Of a DNA stretch of 64,000 nt, positions 49,966 to 60,300 are shown piece by piece. Source of the DNA: Sphingopyxis panaciterrae. Its GTDB lineage: Bacteria; Pseudomonadota; Alphaproteobacteria; Sphingomonadales; Sphingomonadaceae. The notes beneath the pieces are model-generated. The model had not been told where the DNA came from and did no database searches. It worked only from the letters and a program-made list of their open reading frames with translations. The translations under genes were made by a program, and so were the position numbers. The stretch covers positions 248,001 to 312,000 of the forward strand of contig NZ_JAASQN010000004.1 in the NCBI RefSeq assembly GCF_011762125.1, in the 5' to 3' direction. Numbering within the stretch: the stretch's first letter is position 1; every line of letters starts with the position of its first letter.

Positions 49966-51171
49966 TCAATAGATCAGCAGGTCCGCAACTTCCTCACGCC
50001 ACGCCGCCTCGTCGGGCAGCGCCAGCGCGTCGAGGTCACCCGCCCCCGCACCCGCATCGTCGACCCATTCGCGTAACCCGGGCCCCCCGTTGATCACATC
50101 GATCGCCAGCACATCGTCGGTATATTCATATTTGAAATCGGTGCCGCGCCAGATCGGATAGTCGGGATAAAGCGAGCGGATCGCCTTGAACCCCAGCGCC
50201 TGCACCCGCCACGGCCGGAAGGCGGCGTGGTCGTACCACGCCCCCTCGGCATGGATATGCACGCCGCTGTTAAGCTGCCCCGCATGCTTGTGAAAGGTCG
50301 GCTGGAACCAGATATCGCGCAGCTTGCAGCCGGTCAGCCATGCGGGCGCCAGCCGCTGCATCTCGGCGATCACCGCCTTCGCGTCGATATCGGGGGCGCC
50401 GAACAGTTCGAGCGGCCGCGTCGTCCCGCGCCCTTCGCTCAGCGTCGCGCCCTCGACCATCACCGTGCCGGCATAGGCGCGCGCCATGTTGACGTTCGCG
50501 GCGTTGGGGCTGGGGTTGATCCACACGCGGTCGGCGGGCCAGCCGAAGCCCGGCCCTTCGGGCTGCCACCCGTCCATTTCGATCACGCGGTAATCGACGT
50601 CGAGCCCGAAGTGGCGGATGAACCAATGCCCCATCTCGCCCATCGTCAGCCCGTGCCGCATCACCATCGGCCCCGCGCCGACGAAGCTTTCCCAGCCGGA
50701 ACGCAGCCGCGTACCCTCGACCGGGCGGCCCGCGGGGTTCGGCCGGTCGAGCACCCACACCGCCTTGCCATGCTCCGCCGCCGCCTCGAGGATGTAGAGC
50801 AAGGTCGTGACATAGGTATAGATGCGGCAACCCAGGTCCTGCAGGTCGACCAGCATCACGTCGAATGTATGCATCGACTGCCCCGACGGCCGCCGCACCT
50901 CGCCATATAGGCTGAACACCGGCATGCCATAGACGGGGTCGGTAAAGTCGGGCGACTCCATCATATTGTCCTGAAGGTCACCCCGTACGCCATGCTGCGG
51001 CCCAAACACCGCGGTAACGTCGATTCCCGCCGCGACCAGCGCGTCGAGGCTGTGGGTCAGGTCAGCGGTGACCGAAGCGGGATGCGCGAGCAAAGCGACG
51101 CGCTGGCCTTCCAGCGGTTTGCGAAGCGCCGGATCGGCGAGCAGGCGGTCGATGCCGAAGTGAACAGTCAT
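49966..51171 (-). CDS. NamZ-type (DUF1343) exo-beta-N-acetylmuramidase-like
   Basis: A 401-residue DUF1343 protein; NamZ of this family is an exo-acting beta-N-acetylmuramidase in peptidoglycan recycling. Motifs: VALLAHPASVTADLTHSLDA, VFGPQHGVRGDLQDNM, DVMLVDLQDLGCRIYTYVTT, VLDRPNPAGRPVEGT, NPSPNAANVNMARAYAGTV and LSEGRGTTRPLELFGAP. The start at 51171 overlaps the upstream stop (ATGA). No signal peptide is visible, unlike many homologues, so it would act in the cytoplasm on imported muropeptide fragments. Confidence 0.92.
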   Translation of the reverse strand: MTVHFGIDRLLADPALRKPLEGQRVALLAHPASVTADLTHSLDALVAAGIDVTAVFGPQHGVRGDLQDNMMESPDFTDPVYGMPVFSLYGEVRRPSGQSMHTFDVMLVDLQDLGCRIYTYVTTLLYILEAAAEHGKAVWVLDRPNPAGRPVEGTRLRSGWESFVGAGPMVMRHGLTMGEMGHWFIRHFGLDVDYRVIEMDGWQPEGPGFGWPADRVWINPSPNAANVNMARAYAGTVMVEGATLSEGRGTTRPLELFGAPDIDAKAVIAEMQRLAPAWLTGCKLRDIWFQPTFHKHAGQLNSGVHIHAEGAWYDHAAFRPWRVQALGFKAIRSLYPDYPIWRGTDFKYEYTDDVLAIDVINGGPGLREWVDDAGAGAGDLDALALPDEAAWREEVADLLIY

Positions 51172-51734
51172 GCCGCGTCGGGTGCCCCAAGCGTGAGCGC
51201 AAAGCAATCGGGATGATGAAAGTCAGGCTTGCCCGGCGGGTGCGCCAGCGCCCAATAGCTTTTGGTGCCGTCCACCTCCTCGATCACCGCCGACAGCGCC
51301 AGCCTGGCCCCCGTCTCGGGAAAGATGCCGGGCTCGATGCTCAGCGCATAATGGCCGGGCTCGCGCTCGACCGCCATCCGCCACGGCGCCAGATCGTCGG
51401 TACGCAGCAAAGATCGGTAATCGTCGAACTGATAACAGGCCCAGCGGCCATCGGGCGCATAGTTGAATTCGGTATAATCGGGCTGGCCTTCCTCGGTCAG
51501 GAACGCCTCGAAGCAACTGCTCTGCCACAGCCCGTCGGTACCGCCATCAGCGATGACCAGCTCGCCCTCGCCCGGCGGCAACAGGATCCCCCCGATCTCG
51601 CCGTCGACGACGAAGCGCAACGCAAAGCCTTCGTCGAACGACAGATCGACCTCGACCGCGATCGACCGCACCGCCCGTGCCGGGGTATCGGGGTGACAGA
51701 TGAGTTGGCACTGTTTGCCGGAGTGGACCGACAT
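51168..51734 (-). CDS. DOMON-like domain protein
   Basis: A 188-residue protein with a DOMON-like beta-sandwich, the domain often used for binding sugars or haem. Motifs: LRFVVDGEIGGILLPPG, GLWQSSCFEAFLTEEGQPDY with EFNYAPDGRWACYQFDDYRS, and YWALAHPPGKPDFHHPDCF. No signal peptide, so probably cytoplasmic. It is the first gene of the run into NamZ and M24 (ATGA overlap with NamZ), suggesting a role in cell-wall sugar recognition. Start: ATG at 51734, after GGGGAAAAAGTG. Confidence 0.85.
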   Translation of the reverse strand: MSVHSGKQCQLICHPDTPARAVRSIAVEVDLSFDEGFALRFVVDGEIGGILLPPGEGELVIADGGTDGLWQSSCFEAFLTEEGQPDYTEFNYAPDGRWACYQFDDYRSLLRTDDLAPWRMAVEREPGHYALSIEPGIFPETGARLALSAVIEEVDGTKSYWALAHPPGKPDFHHPDCFALTLGAPDAA

Positions 51735-51744
51735 CACTTTTTCC

Positions 51745-51785
51745 CCGTTTGTCCTGAGCTAGCCGAAGGACCGTCCTTGCCTTTT
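51745..51785. repeat. Dispersed repeat, family E half copy
   Basis: GTCCTGAGCTAGCCGAAGGA matches one arm of the element at 41281-41347. It lies just upstream of the DOMON-like gene start. Confidence 0.5.
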
Positions 51786-51925
51786 GCCAAGCTCGAAATC
51801 TTATCCCGGTCGCCGCAAAATGGGATGTGCGAAAACCGCAGCCGAGACAAGCACGCGATCGCGACTTCGATTGTGACCGGCTGACAACGCCGCAATTGAA
51901 CAGCCGAGCGGGATTTTACGTTCTT

Positions 51926-52001
51926 CGTCACCCCGGACTTGATCCGGGACCCCGCCTTTCAAGGTTGCTGAGCGGGACCCCGGATCAAGTCCGGGGTGAC
52001 G
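51926..52001. repeat. REP-like inverted repeat, family A copy 4
   Basis: The most compact copy: facing arms 51926-51955 and about 51971-52001 with a short centre. It lies in the 348-base gap before the membrane protein at 52086; the gap holds no gene. Confidence 0.85.
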
Positions 52002-52085
52002 CAAGGAATACAACTCGACTTGGAAAACCACCACCCTCAACGCCTTCAATTGACAAGCTGATCATGACCGTAGACGAAATACGAT

Positions 52086-52766
52086 ATGGATATTTTCAAA
52101 CTTTCCAAATCGCTCGACGAGTTGATTTTCGACATTCTGATGTGGGTGATTTTCTACCCCTACACCTTGATCCGCGTCCTCATCTGGCCCGGATATATGA
52201 TCGGCTATGCCGCCACGGAGCTGAGAAAGAATCCGGACAAGGAAGAACTCTTCGATCGCGGATTGAGCCCGCCGGTATTCCTTTTCCTGTCGATCGTGCT
52301 CGCCTGGATGATTTCGCCGGCGGCGCCCGCGGCTGCCGCGTCGGAATCGGAGACAGCAATCGCCGGCCTCATCAACGGTTCGGTGATGTCGCTGCTCACC
52401 TACCGCTTGGCGCTTTATTGCGTCTTTCCCTTCGCCGGCGCCCTGATCTACGAATGGCGAACGCCCGGCAGCATCAGCCACCATAGCTTCCGGCTGCCCT
52501 TTTATCAGCAAGCCTATCTCTGCGCGCCACTGGCGATCGTGTTTTCGATCGCTACCGTCGTCGCGACGCGATTTCAGGATGTCGATGTACTGGCGTTCAT
52601 GGTTCTCGCCATGCTCGTCATCATCATCTGGTATTTCTGGTCGCAGGTCGTCTTCTTTCGCCGGACCATGGACAGCAGCTGGCCGGCGGCCGCCTTCTGG
52701 GGCCTTTTGTCGGTCTGTCTCGGCGTCACTTTCTTGACCGGGCTGGACTTCATTGTCGGGGCATAG
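52086..52766 (+). CDS. Hypothetical membrane protein
   Basis: A 226-residue protein with a cytoplasmic amphipathic start (MDIFKLSKSLDELIFDIL) and about five membrane helices, including PPVFLFLSIVLAWMISPAA, LLTYRLALYCVFPFAGALIY and FMVLAMLVIIIWYFWSQVVFF. It resembles Yip1-like permeases in layout, but the similarity is too weak to assign. AT-richer DNA surrounds its start. It precedes tyrS by 21 bp and could be co-transcribed. Confidence 0.75.
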   Translation: MDIFKLSKSLDELIFDILMWVIFYPYTLIRVLIWPGYMIGYAATELRKNPDKEELFDRGLSPPVFLFLSIVLAWMISPAAPAAAASESETAIAGLINGSVMSLLTYRLALYCVFPFAGALIYEWRTPGSISHHSFRLPFYQQAYLCAPLAIVFSIATVVATRFQDVDVLAFMVLAMLVIIIWYFWSQVVFFRRTMDSSWPAAAFWGLLSVCLGVTFLTGLDFIVGA

Positions 52767-52787
52767 GGTGCTAAGGGCCCGGCCGCT

Positions 52788-54014
52788 ATGACCAGTTACC
52801 AATCCGACCTGCTGCGCCTGCTCGACGAGCGAGGCTATATTCACCAGACCACCGACGCCGAAGGGCTCGATGCGCTCGCGGCCAAACAGGTCGTCCCCGG
52901 ATATATCGGTTTCGACGCCACCGCGCCGTCGCTGCACGTCGGCAGTCTGGTGCAGATCATGATGCTGCGCCGCCTGCAACAGACGGGGCACAAGCCCGTC
53001 GTGCTGATGGGCGGCGGGACGACGCGGATCGGTGACCCGACGGGCCGCGACGAAAGCCGCAAGATGCTGTCGGACGAGACGATCGCCGCGAACATCGCGT
53101 CGATCTTCAGCATCTTCCAGCGCTTCCTGACCTTCGGCGACGGCCCGGCCGACGCGGTGATGGTCGACAATCAGGACTGGCTCGGCCAGCTCGGCTATAT
53201 CGAACTGCTCCAGGAAGTCGGCACCCATTTCACGATCAACCGCATGATGACCTTCGATTCGGTCAAGCTGCGGCTCGAACGCGAACAGCCGATGACCTTC
53301 CTCGAATTCAATTACATGATCCTGCAAGGTTATGATTTCCGCCATCTGTCGAAGGCGATGGGCGTCCGACTGCAAATGGGCGGGTCGGACCAGTGGGGCA
53401 ATATCGTCAACGGGATGGAACTTGGCCGCCGGATGGACGGCGCCGATCTTTATGGCCTGACGACGCCGCTGCTGACCACTGCGGCAGGCGCCAAGATGGG
53501 CAAGACCGCCGCGGGCGCGGTGTGGCTTAATCCTGACCAACTGTCCCATTTTGACTATTGGCAATATTGGCGCAACTGCGACGACCGCGACGTCGGCAAG
53601 TTCCTGAAGCTGTTCACCGACCTGCCGCTGGACGAGATCGCGCGCTTGGAAGCGCTTGAGGGCGCCGAGATCAACGCGGCGAAGAAAATCCTCGCCGATG
53701 CCGCGACCGCCATGTGCCGCGGCGAGGAGGCGGCGCAGACCGCGTCACAGACCGCCGCGCAAACCTTTGAAAAGGGGCAGATCGGCGGCGACCTGCCGCA
53801 GGTCGCGGCGCCCGCGGACGGCATCGACATATTGACCGCGCTGCGCGAACTTGGCTTCACCGCCTCGAACAAGGAGGGCCGCCGCAAGCTCGAAGAGGGT
53901 GCGGTGAAGGTCGACGGGACGGTGATCCGCGACCCGCAGCACCGGATTATGCCCGCCGCCGAAGCGGTTCCGCTCAGCCTCGGGTCGAAGAAGCATGGCC
54001 TTGTCACCCGCTGA
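52788..54014 (+). CDS. tyrS: Tyrosyl-tRNA synthetase
   Basis: A 408-residue class I synthetase that charges tRNA-Tyr. The HIGH-like motif is [11 protein letters not shown] (about 48-58), the tyrosine-binding region [14 protein letters not shown], and the KMSKS-like loop [13 protein letters not shown] (about 235). The C-terminal S4 RNA-binding domain (about 345-405) has [20 protein letters not shown]. Length and motifs are normal. Confidence 0.97.
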   Translation: MTSYQSDLLRLLDERGYIHQTTDAEGLDALAAKQVVPGYIGFDATAPSLHVGSLVQIMMLRRLQQTGHKPVVLMGGGTTRIGDPTGRDESRKMLSDETIAANIASIFSIFQRFLTFGDGPADAVMVDNQDWLGQLGYIELLQEVGTHFTINRMMTFDSVKLRLEREQPMTFLEFNYMILQGYDFRHLSKAMGVRLQMGGSDQWGNIVNGMELGRRMDGADLYGLTTPLLTTAAGAKMGKTAAGAVWLNPDQLSHFDYWQYWRNCDDRDVGKFLKLFTDLPLDEIARLEALEGAEINAAKKILADAATAMCRGEEAAQTASQTAAQTFEKGQIGGDLPQVAAPADGIDILTALRELGFTASNKEGRRKLEEGAVKVDGTVIRDPQHRIMPAAEAVPLSLGSKKHGLVTR

Positions 54015-54088
54015 TCCGGGTGGGGCCGTTTACCGATTCTTGATGAATCGGGCCGATTCTGCCACACCAGACCAGCAAGGTATTTGGC

Positions 54089-54427
54089 ATGCGCAAAATT
54101 GATCTCAAAAAGGCCCATTATATCGGCCTCGACCAGCGGATCGCGCCGCGTAGCGACGTCTATTGCCGCCTGCCTTTCGCGCTGCCCGACGGGCGGCAGG
54201 AAATGTGCACCTGCGTCAATATCAGCGCCGACGGCATGCTGATGCGCTACGAACTCGGGCTGGAAATCGGCGACCTCGTCGTCTTCCGCATGCCGATCGT
54301 CGGCCGCGTCGCCGCCAAGGTGATCTGGTCGATCGGCGGCAAGACCGGCGTCCAGTTCGACAAGTCGATTTCGGTCGAGGATTATCTGCCGATGATCCGC
54401 GCCATGGGCGCCCGCGGCGACGCCTAA
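54089..54427 (+). CDS. PilZ-domain c-di-GMP binding protein
   Basis: A 112-residue single PilZ domain. The N-terminal Arg-containing switch is LDQRIAPRSDVYC and the second motif is NISADGMLMR (N-x-S-x-x-G form), both needed for cyclic di-GMP binding; KTGVQFD completes the barrel. Such single-domain proteins relay c-di-GMP levels to partners. The only c-di-GMP enzyme seen in the window is the EAL protein at 60842. Confidence 0.88.
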   Translation: MRKIDLKKAHYIGLDQRIAPRSDVYCRLPFALPDGRQEMCTCVNISADGMLMRYELGLEIGDLVVFRMPIVGRVAAKVIWSIGGKTGVQFDKSISVEDYLPMIRAMGARGDA

Positions 54428-54486
54428 CTCATCGGCATTGAAAAGCTGAACGAATATCCCCTCCTGCACGCGGGAGGGGCAGCGAG

Positions 54487-54688
54487 CCCCGGGCTTGATC
54501 CGGGGCGCAGCAGGGTGGGCAATCGATGGGTTGCTGGCCGACCAACCCCACCCGCAAGCGGGAGGGGAGTATCGGCATTTGTCCCTTTCGAACAAGTAGA
54601 TGCACCCCGGCGAAAGCCGGGGCCCACGGCAGTACCACGCAACCTCAGCTTTTGGGCGCTCTGGGCCCCGGCTTTCGCCGGGGTACAC
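54487..54688. repeat. Repeat cluster between PilZ gene and recG
   Basis: A partial family A core CCCCGGGCTTGATCCGGGG (about 54487-54505), a CCCACCCGCAAGCGGGAGGG hairpin (about 54547-54566), and family D: CCCCGGCGAAAGCCGGGG (54605-54622) with its inverse CCCCGGCTTTCGCCGGGG (54666-54683). The 300-base gap consists largely of such palindromes and holds no gene. Confidence 0.75.
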
Positions 54689-54727
54689 ACGCTTCACTTG
54701 TCTAAATGACATACCTCCCGGGAGCAT

Positions 54728-56794
54728 CTACCCGCTCCTGAGTAGCGGCACCGCCGCGTCGCGCTCGAACAGATAGAGGCACAGCCGCACCGCGTCGGCC
54801 CTTGCGCCTTCCATCCCGCCATCACGCTCGACGAACAGCCGCGCATCATCGTGCGCGACGGGCAGCAGCCGCACCAGCTGTTCGGGCGTCGCGAGGCGGT
54901 AATCGGCGTCGCCCGACTGCTTGAGCCCCAGCAATTCGCCGCCGCCGCGCAATTCCAGGTCCTTCTCCGCGATCACGAAGCCGTCGTTGGTGTCGCGCAT
55001 CAGCGCCAGCCGTTCGCGCGCGGTCTCCGACAGATTTTGCGAGCGCAGCAGCAGGCACACCGACTTCGCCGCCCCGCGCCCGACCCGGCCGCGAAGCTGA
55101 TGAAGCTGCGCGAGCCCGAAATTCTCGGCATGTTCGACGATCATCAGGCTGGCGGCGGGGACGTCGACCCCGACCTCGATCACCGTCGTCGCGACGAGCA
55201 CGCCGATCTCGCCCGCCTGGAAGCGCGCCATCACCTCGTCCTTCTCGGGGCCCTTCATCCGGCCGTGGACCAGCCCGACACGCGCCGCGCCCAGCCGTTC
55301 GCGCAGCAGCGCCGCGCGGTCTTCCGCCGCCGCGAGTTCGCTGCCCTCGCTCTCGGCGACCAGCGGGCAGACCCAATAGGCCTGCGCGCCCGTCGCGAGG
55401 TGGCGGTCGAGCGAGTCGACGACATCGCCCAGCCGGTCGAGCGAGATGACGCGCGTGTCGACCGGGGTGCGCCCGGGGGGCATCTCGTCGATCTGCGACA
55501 CGTCCATCTCGCCATGATTGGCGAGTTGCAGCGTGCGCGGGATCGGGGTCGCCGTCATCACCAGCAGATGCGGCGGCCGCGCCGCCTTTTGCGTCAGCAT
55601 CAGCCGCTGCGCGACCCCGAAGCGATGCTGTTCGTCGACCACCACCAGCGCGAGATCGCGGTACGCCACCGCCTGCTGGAAGATCGCGTGGGTGCCGACA
55701 AGGATATCGATGCTGCCGTCGGCCAGCCCCATCAGCGTCGATTCGCGAACCTTGCCCTTGTCGCGGCCGGTCAGGATCGCGAGGTTGACGGACAGCCCGC
55801 CGAGCATTCGCTGCAACGTCGCAAAATGCTGCCGCGCCAATATCTCGGTCGGCGCCAGCAGGGCCGCCTGCGTCCCCGCCTCGACCGCCGCGAGCATCGC
55901 GCGCAGCGCCACCAGCGTCTTGCCCGACCCGACGTCGCCCTGCAGCATCCGCAGCATCGGCGTATCCTGCGCCATGTCGCCCGCGATCTCGCGCCCGACG
56001 CGCTCCTGCGCGCCCGTCAATCCAAACGGCAGCTTCAGCGCTTCGACCAGCCGCCCGTCACCGACCACCGCCCGCCCCTTGCGCGTCCTGAGGCCCTGCC
56101 GGATCAGCATCAACGCGACCTGGCTCGCGAAAATCTCGTCATAGGCCAGCCGGTCGCGCGCCGCCTCGTCGCGCGGACTCGCGTGCGCGCGCGCCATCGC
56201 CTCGGTCCACGCCGGCCAGTTCCGCGCAGCGAGCAGCGGCGCATCGATCCATTCGGCAAGCTCGGGCCGACGCTCCAGCGCCACCTGCCCCAATTGCGAC
56301 AGCCGTGCGTTGGTGAGCCCCTCGGTCAGCGGATAGACCGGCTCATGCTCGGCAATCCCGCCCTCGTCGTCCGGCCCGACCACCTGGTCGGGATGCACGA
56401 TCTGGCGCATGTCGCCATAAAGGTCGAGCCGCCCCGACACGCGGCGTTTCTCGCCCAGTGGGAACAGCTTGCGCGCCAGCCCCGACGTCCGCCCGAAATA
56501 GACGAGCCGCACATGATCGCCCGCATCGTCGAACGCCTCGACCCCGAACGGCGCGCGCGGGCTACGGCCGGGGCGGTAATCCTGCGCGGTCAGCTCGACG
56601 ATGATCGTCTGCCCCGCCTGCGCCTGATCGAGCCGGTCGACCGGAAAGCGCGAGATCAGCCCCGTCGGCAAATGGAACAGCACATCGACGACACGCTCCA
56701 GCCCCAGCCGCGTCAGCGGCTTGGCCAGCTGCGGCCCGACGCCTTTCAGGTCGGTCAGCGCGGCGAACAACGGGTTCAGGATTTCAGGTCGCAT
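54728..56794 (-). CDS. recG: ATP-dependent DNA helicase RecG
   Basis: A 688-residue RecG, which remodels stalled forks and Holliday junctions. The N-terminal wedge/OB domain has LKGVGPQLAKPLTRLG, then the SF2 motor with Walker A LQGDVGSGKTLVALRA, Walker B VVVDEQHRFGVAQR, motif III TATPIPRTLQ, VATTVIEVGVDVPAA and QLHQLRGRVGRG. All motifs are intact. Confidence 0.97.
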   Translation of the reverse strand: MRPEILNPLFAALTDLKGVGPQLAKPLTRLGLERVVDVLFHLPTGLISRFPVDRLDQAQAGQTIIVELTAQDYRPGRSPRAPFGVEAFDDAGDHVRLVYFGRTSGLARKLFPLGEKRRVSGRLDLYGDMRQIVHPDQVVGPDDEGGIAEHEPVYPLTEGLTNARLSQLGQVALERRPELAEWIDAPLLAARNWPAWTEAMARAHASPRDEAARDRLAYDEIFASQVALMLIRQGLRTRKGRAVVGDGRLVEALKLPFGLTGAQERVGREIAGDMAQDTPMLRMLQGDVGSGKTLVALRAMLAAVEAGTQAALLAPTEILARQHFATLQRMLGGLSVNLAILTGRDKGKVRESTLMGLADGSIDILVGTHAIFQQAVAYRDLALVVVDEQHRFGVAQRLMLTQKAARPPHLLVMTATPIPRTLQLANHGEMDVSQIDEMPPGRTPVDTRVISLDRLGDVVDSLDRHLATGAQAYWVCPLVAESEGSELAAAEDRAALLRERLGAARVGLVHGRMKGPEKDEVMARFQAGEIGVLVATTVIEVGVDVPAASLMIVEHAENFGLAQLHQLRGRVGRGAAKSVCLLLRSQNLSETARERLALMRDTNDGFVIAEKDLELRGGGELLGLKQSGDADYRLATPEQLVRLLPVAHDDARLFVERDGGMEGARADAVRLCLYLFERDAAVPLLRSG

Positions 56795-57054
56795 GGGACT
56801 CGATCAACCCCGCCGCCGCCTGAGTGATTTTTCCCGGCCAGATTTTTTCCGGAAGGTCACAAAGGTCACACGACATACCCCTTGTGTTGGCCCTCTTTGG
56901 CAAGCTTTGACCCGGGTGCGGCAGCAGCGGCAATGGACAGGAAAATCGTCTGCGTCATCCGGCGACGCTATCCCGCAGCGACAATGTAGGACAGCGAAAA
57001 ATCCCCGATGCCGTCCCCGTTGCCAGATCTGTTGAGACGGTTAAAAGGCCCGCC
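56795..57054. promoter_or_regulatory. Divergent spacer recG / sdhE
   Basis: A 260-base spacer between the divergent recG and sdhE genes. It has a near-tandem repeat AAGGTCACAAAGGTCACAC (about 56873-56892). No ORF is convincing. Promoters for both directions are expected but none is clear enough to place. Confidence 0.4.
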
Positions 57055-57315
57055 ATGCAAGACCGCCTGAAACGCCTGAAATTCCGCGCCTGGCATCGCG
57101 GCACGCGCGAGGCCGACTATATGATCGGCGGCTTCTTCGACCGCTATTCGGCGGAATGGGGCGACGCGGAACTCGGCTGGTACGAAGCCGTTGTCGAGGA
57201 AGACGATGTCGACATCATGGCGTGGGCGCTCGGCACCGGTCACCCGCCCGCGCATCTGGACCACCCAACCCTGATCGCGGCGATGCGCCGACTGGACTAT
57301 ATCCCGCTGCCATGA
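57055..57315 (+). CDS. sdhE: Succinate dehydrogenase assembly factor SdhE
   Basis: An 86-residue SdhE/Sdh5-family protein, which helps attach FAD covalently to SdhA. The conserved surface motif is HRGTREADYMIGGFFDRY (RGxxE, about 19-36), followed by W and FWVxG-like LGWYEAVVEEDDVDIMAW. Its stop overlaps the start of mfd (ATGA), a link frequently seen in alphaproteobacteria and probably purely organisational. Confidence 0.92.
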   Translation: MQDRLKRLKFRAWHRGTREADYMIGGFFDRYSAEWGDAELGWYEAVVEEDDVDIMAWALGTGHPPAHLDHPTLIAAMRRLDYIPLP

Positions 57316-60300
57316 CCCGCCCCGCCGCCGACATTTTCGCCGCCATCGGATCGGCACCGGCGCCGCTGACGCTCGCGCGCGCCGCCGACGGTTTCCTGCC
57401 GCTGCTGCTCGCCGACCTCGCCCGCGCCAGCGACAAAAGGCTCGTCTATGTCGCGACCGACGATAGCGCGATGCAGGCGGTCGCCGACGCCGCGCCCTTC
57501 TTTGCGCCCGACCTGATCGTCCACCGTTTTCCGGCGTGGGATTGTTTGCCTTACGACCGCGCCGGCCCGTCGATGCGCGTCAGCGCCGACCGGCTCGCGA
57601 CGCTGTCGGCGCTGCAACTCCCCGCCAGGCGCGGCGAGCTGATCCTCACCACCGTCGCCGCGATCACCCAGCGCACACTGACTCCCTTTCGCATCCGCCA
57701 GCTCGCGACGACGCTTGCCGCGGGACAGCGGATCGACCGCGACGCGCTCGCCGAACTGCTCGTGTCGAACGGCTTCAGCCGCGTCGATACCGTCGCCGAC
57801 CAGGGCGAGTTCGCGGTACGCGGCGGCATCCTCGACCTGTTCCCCGCGGGCGAGGACAACGGCCTGCGCGTCGATTTCTTCGGCGACGAGATCGAGAGCA
57901 TCCGCCGCTTCGACCCCGCCGACCAGCGCAGCCTTGGCCCCGCCAAGGCATTGCAATTGCTCCCGGCATCCGAAACCCTGCTCGACGAAGCGACGATCAA
58001 GCGTTTCCGCTCGGCCTATCGCGAACTGTTCGGGGCACAAGCGACCGGCGATCCGCTGTATCAGGCGGTCAGCGACGGCCGGCGCCAGGCGGGCATGGAC
58101 CATTGGCTGCCGTTGTTCGAGGAACGGCTGGCGACATTGTTCGACCATATCGATCCCGCCACCCCCGTCCTGCGCGGTCACCGCACCGAGGCGACCGCCG
58201 AAACACGCTTCGCCGCCATCACCGACTATCATGCGAACCGCGTCGCCGCCGAGCGCGAGTCGCCGGGCAGCTATCGCCCGCTCGCGCCCGAGACACTTTA
58301 TCTGACGGACGCGGAATGGGCCGCGGCGGCGACGCAGCGTCCGATCCATGTCGTGACGCCGTTCGACATTCCGCCCGCGGCGAACATCGTCGATCTCGAA
58401 ACCTTCGCCGCGCGCGATTTCACCCCCGAGCGTACCGCCGACCTCAACGTCTATGACAAGGTCGCCGACCATCTGTCGGACGAGCGCCGCAAGGGCCGCC
58501 GCACGATCATCGCCAGCTATTCGGGTGGCGCGCGCGAACGCCTGTCGGGCTTGCTCCGCGATCATGGCGTCACCTCGCTCGCGCCCGCCGATAGCTGGCA
58601 GGACGCGCTCGGTACCGCGTCGACCGAAAGCGGCGGGGCGACGGCGATGGTCGTCCTTCCGCTCGACCATGGCTTCGCCAGCGACGCGATCAGCCTGCTC
58701 ACCGAACAGGATATCCTCGGCGAACGCCTCGTCCGCCGCCAGAAGCGCCGCAAGAGCGCCGACGCCTTCCTCGCCGAGCTCGCAACATTGAGCGTCGGCG
58801 ACCTTGTCGTCCACCTAGACCATGGCATCGGCCGCTATGAGGGGCTGACCCAGATCCCCGTCGGCAGCAGCCCGCACGATTGCGTCGCGCTCACTTACGC
58901 TGGCGGCGACAAGCTTTACGTCCCCGTCGAAAACCTTGACGTCCTCTCGCGCTACGGCGGCGAGAGCGACGGCGTGGCGCTCGACCGGCTCGGCGGCGAA
59001 GCGTGGCAGCGCCGCAAGGCGCGGATGAAGGAACGCATCCGCGAGATCGCGGGCGAGTTGCTCGCGACCGCGGCACAGCGTGCACTGCGTTCGGGCGAAC
59101 TGCTTGCGCAGGATGCCGCCTATCCGGCCTTCGCCGACCGTTTCCCCTATCAGGAAACCGACGATCAGGACCGCGCGATCGGCGACGTGCTCGCCGACAT
59201 GGCGTCGGGGCGCCCGATGGACCGGCTCGTCTGCGGCGACGTCGGTTTCGGCAAGACCGAGGTCGCGCTACGCGCCGCCTTCGTCGCGGCGATGGCGGGA
59301 GTACAGGTCGCGCTCGTCTGTCCGACCACCCTGCTCGCGCGCCAGCATTTCACCAATTTCGTCGAGCGCTTCAAAGGCTTCCCGGTCAACATCGGCCGCC
59401 TGTCGCGCCTCGTTCCGGGGGCCGAGGCGGCGAAGACGCGCGACGGCCTCGCCAGCGGCCATATCGACATCGTCGTCGGCACCCACGCGGTGATCGCGAA
59501 ATCGGTCGAGTTCAAGAATCTCGGTCTTGTCATCGTCGATGAGGAACAGCGTTTCGGCGTCGTCCACAAGGAGCGGCTGAAGCAGCTCAAGACCGACGTC
59601 CACGTCCTGACCCTCACCGCGACGCCGATCCCGCGCACCTTGCAGATGGCGATGTCGGGTCTGCGCGAGCTCAGCGTGATCCAGACGCCGCCGGTCGACC
59701 GCCTCGCGGTGCGCACCTATGTCGCGCCGTGGGATCCGGTGGTGATCCGCGAGGCGCTGCTGCGCGAGCACGACCGCGGCGGGCAGAGCTTCTTCGTCAC
59801 CCCGCGCATCAAGGACCTGCCCGATATCGAGGAATTCCTGCGCAAGCGGGTGCCCGAAATCAAATATGTCGTCGCGCACGGCCAGATGGCGCCCGGCGAA
59901 GTCGAAGAGCGGATGAGCGCCTTCTACGACCGCAAATATGACGTGCTGGTGTCGACCACGATCGTCGAAAGCGGGCTGGATATCCCGAGCGCGAACACGC
60001 TGGTCGTCCACCGCGCCGACCGCTTCGGCCTCGCCCAGCTTTACCAGCTGCGCGGCCGCGTCGGGCGGTCGAAGACGCGCGCCTATGCCTATCTCACCAC
60101 CCCCGACACCGGCGCGATCACCGACACCGCCGAAAAGCGGCTCAAGCTTCTCGGCGATCTCGACACATTGGGCGCGGGGTTCCAGCTGGCGAGCCACGAT
60201 CTTGACATTCGCGGCGCCGGCAATCTCGTCGGCGACGAACAGTCGGGGCATATTCGCGAGGTCGGCTTCGAACTCTACCAGTCGATGCTCGAAGAGGCGA

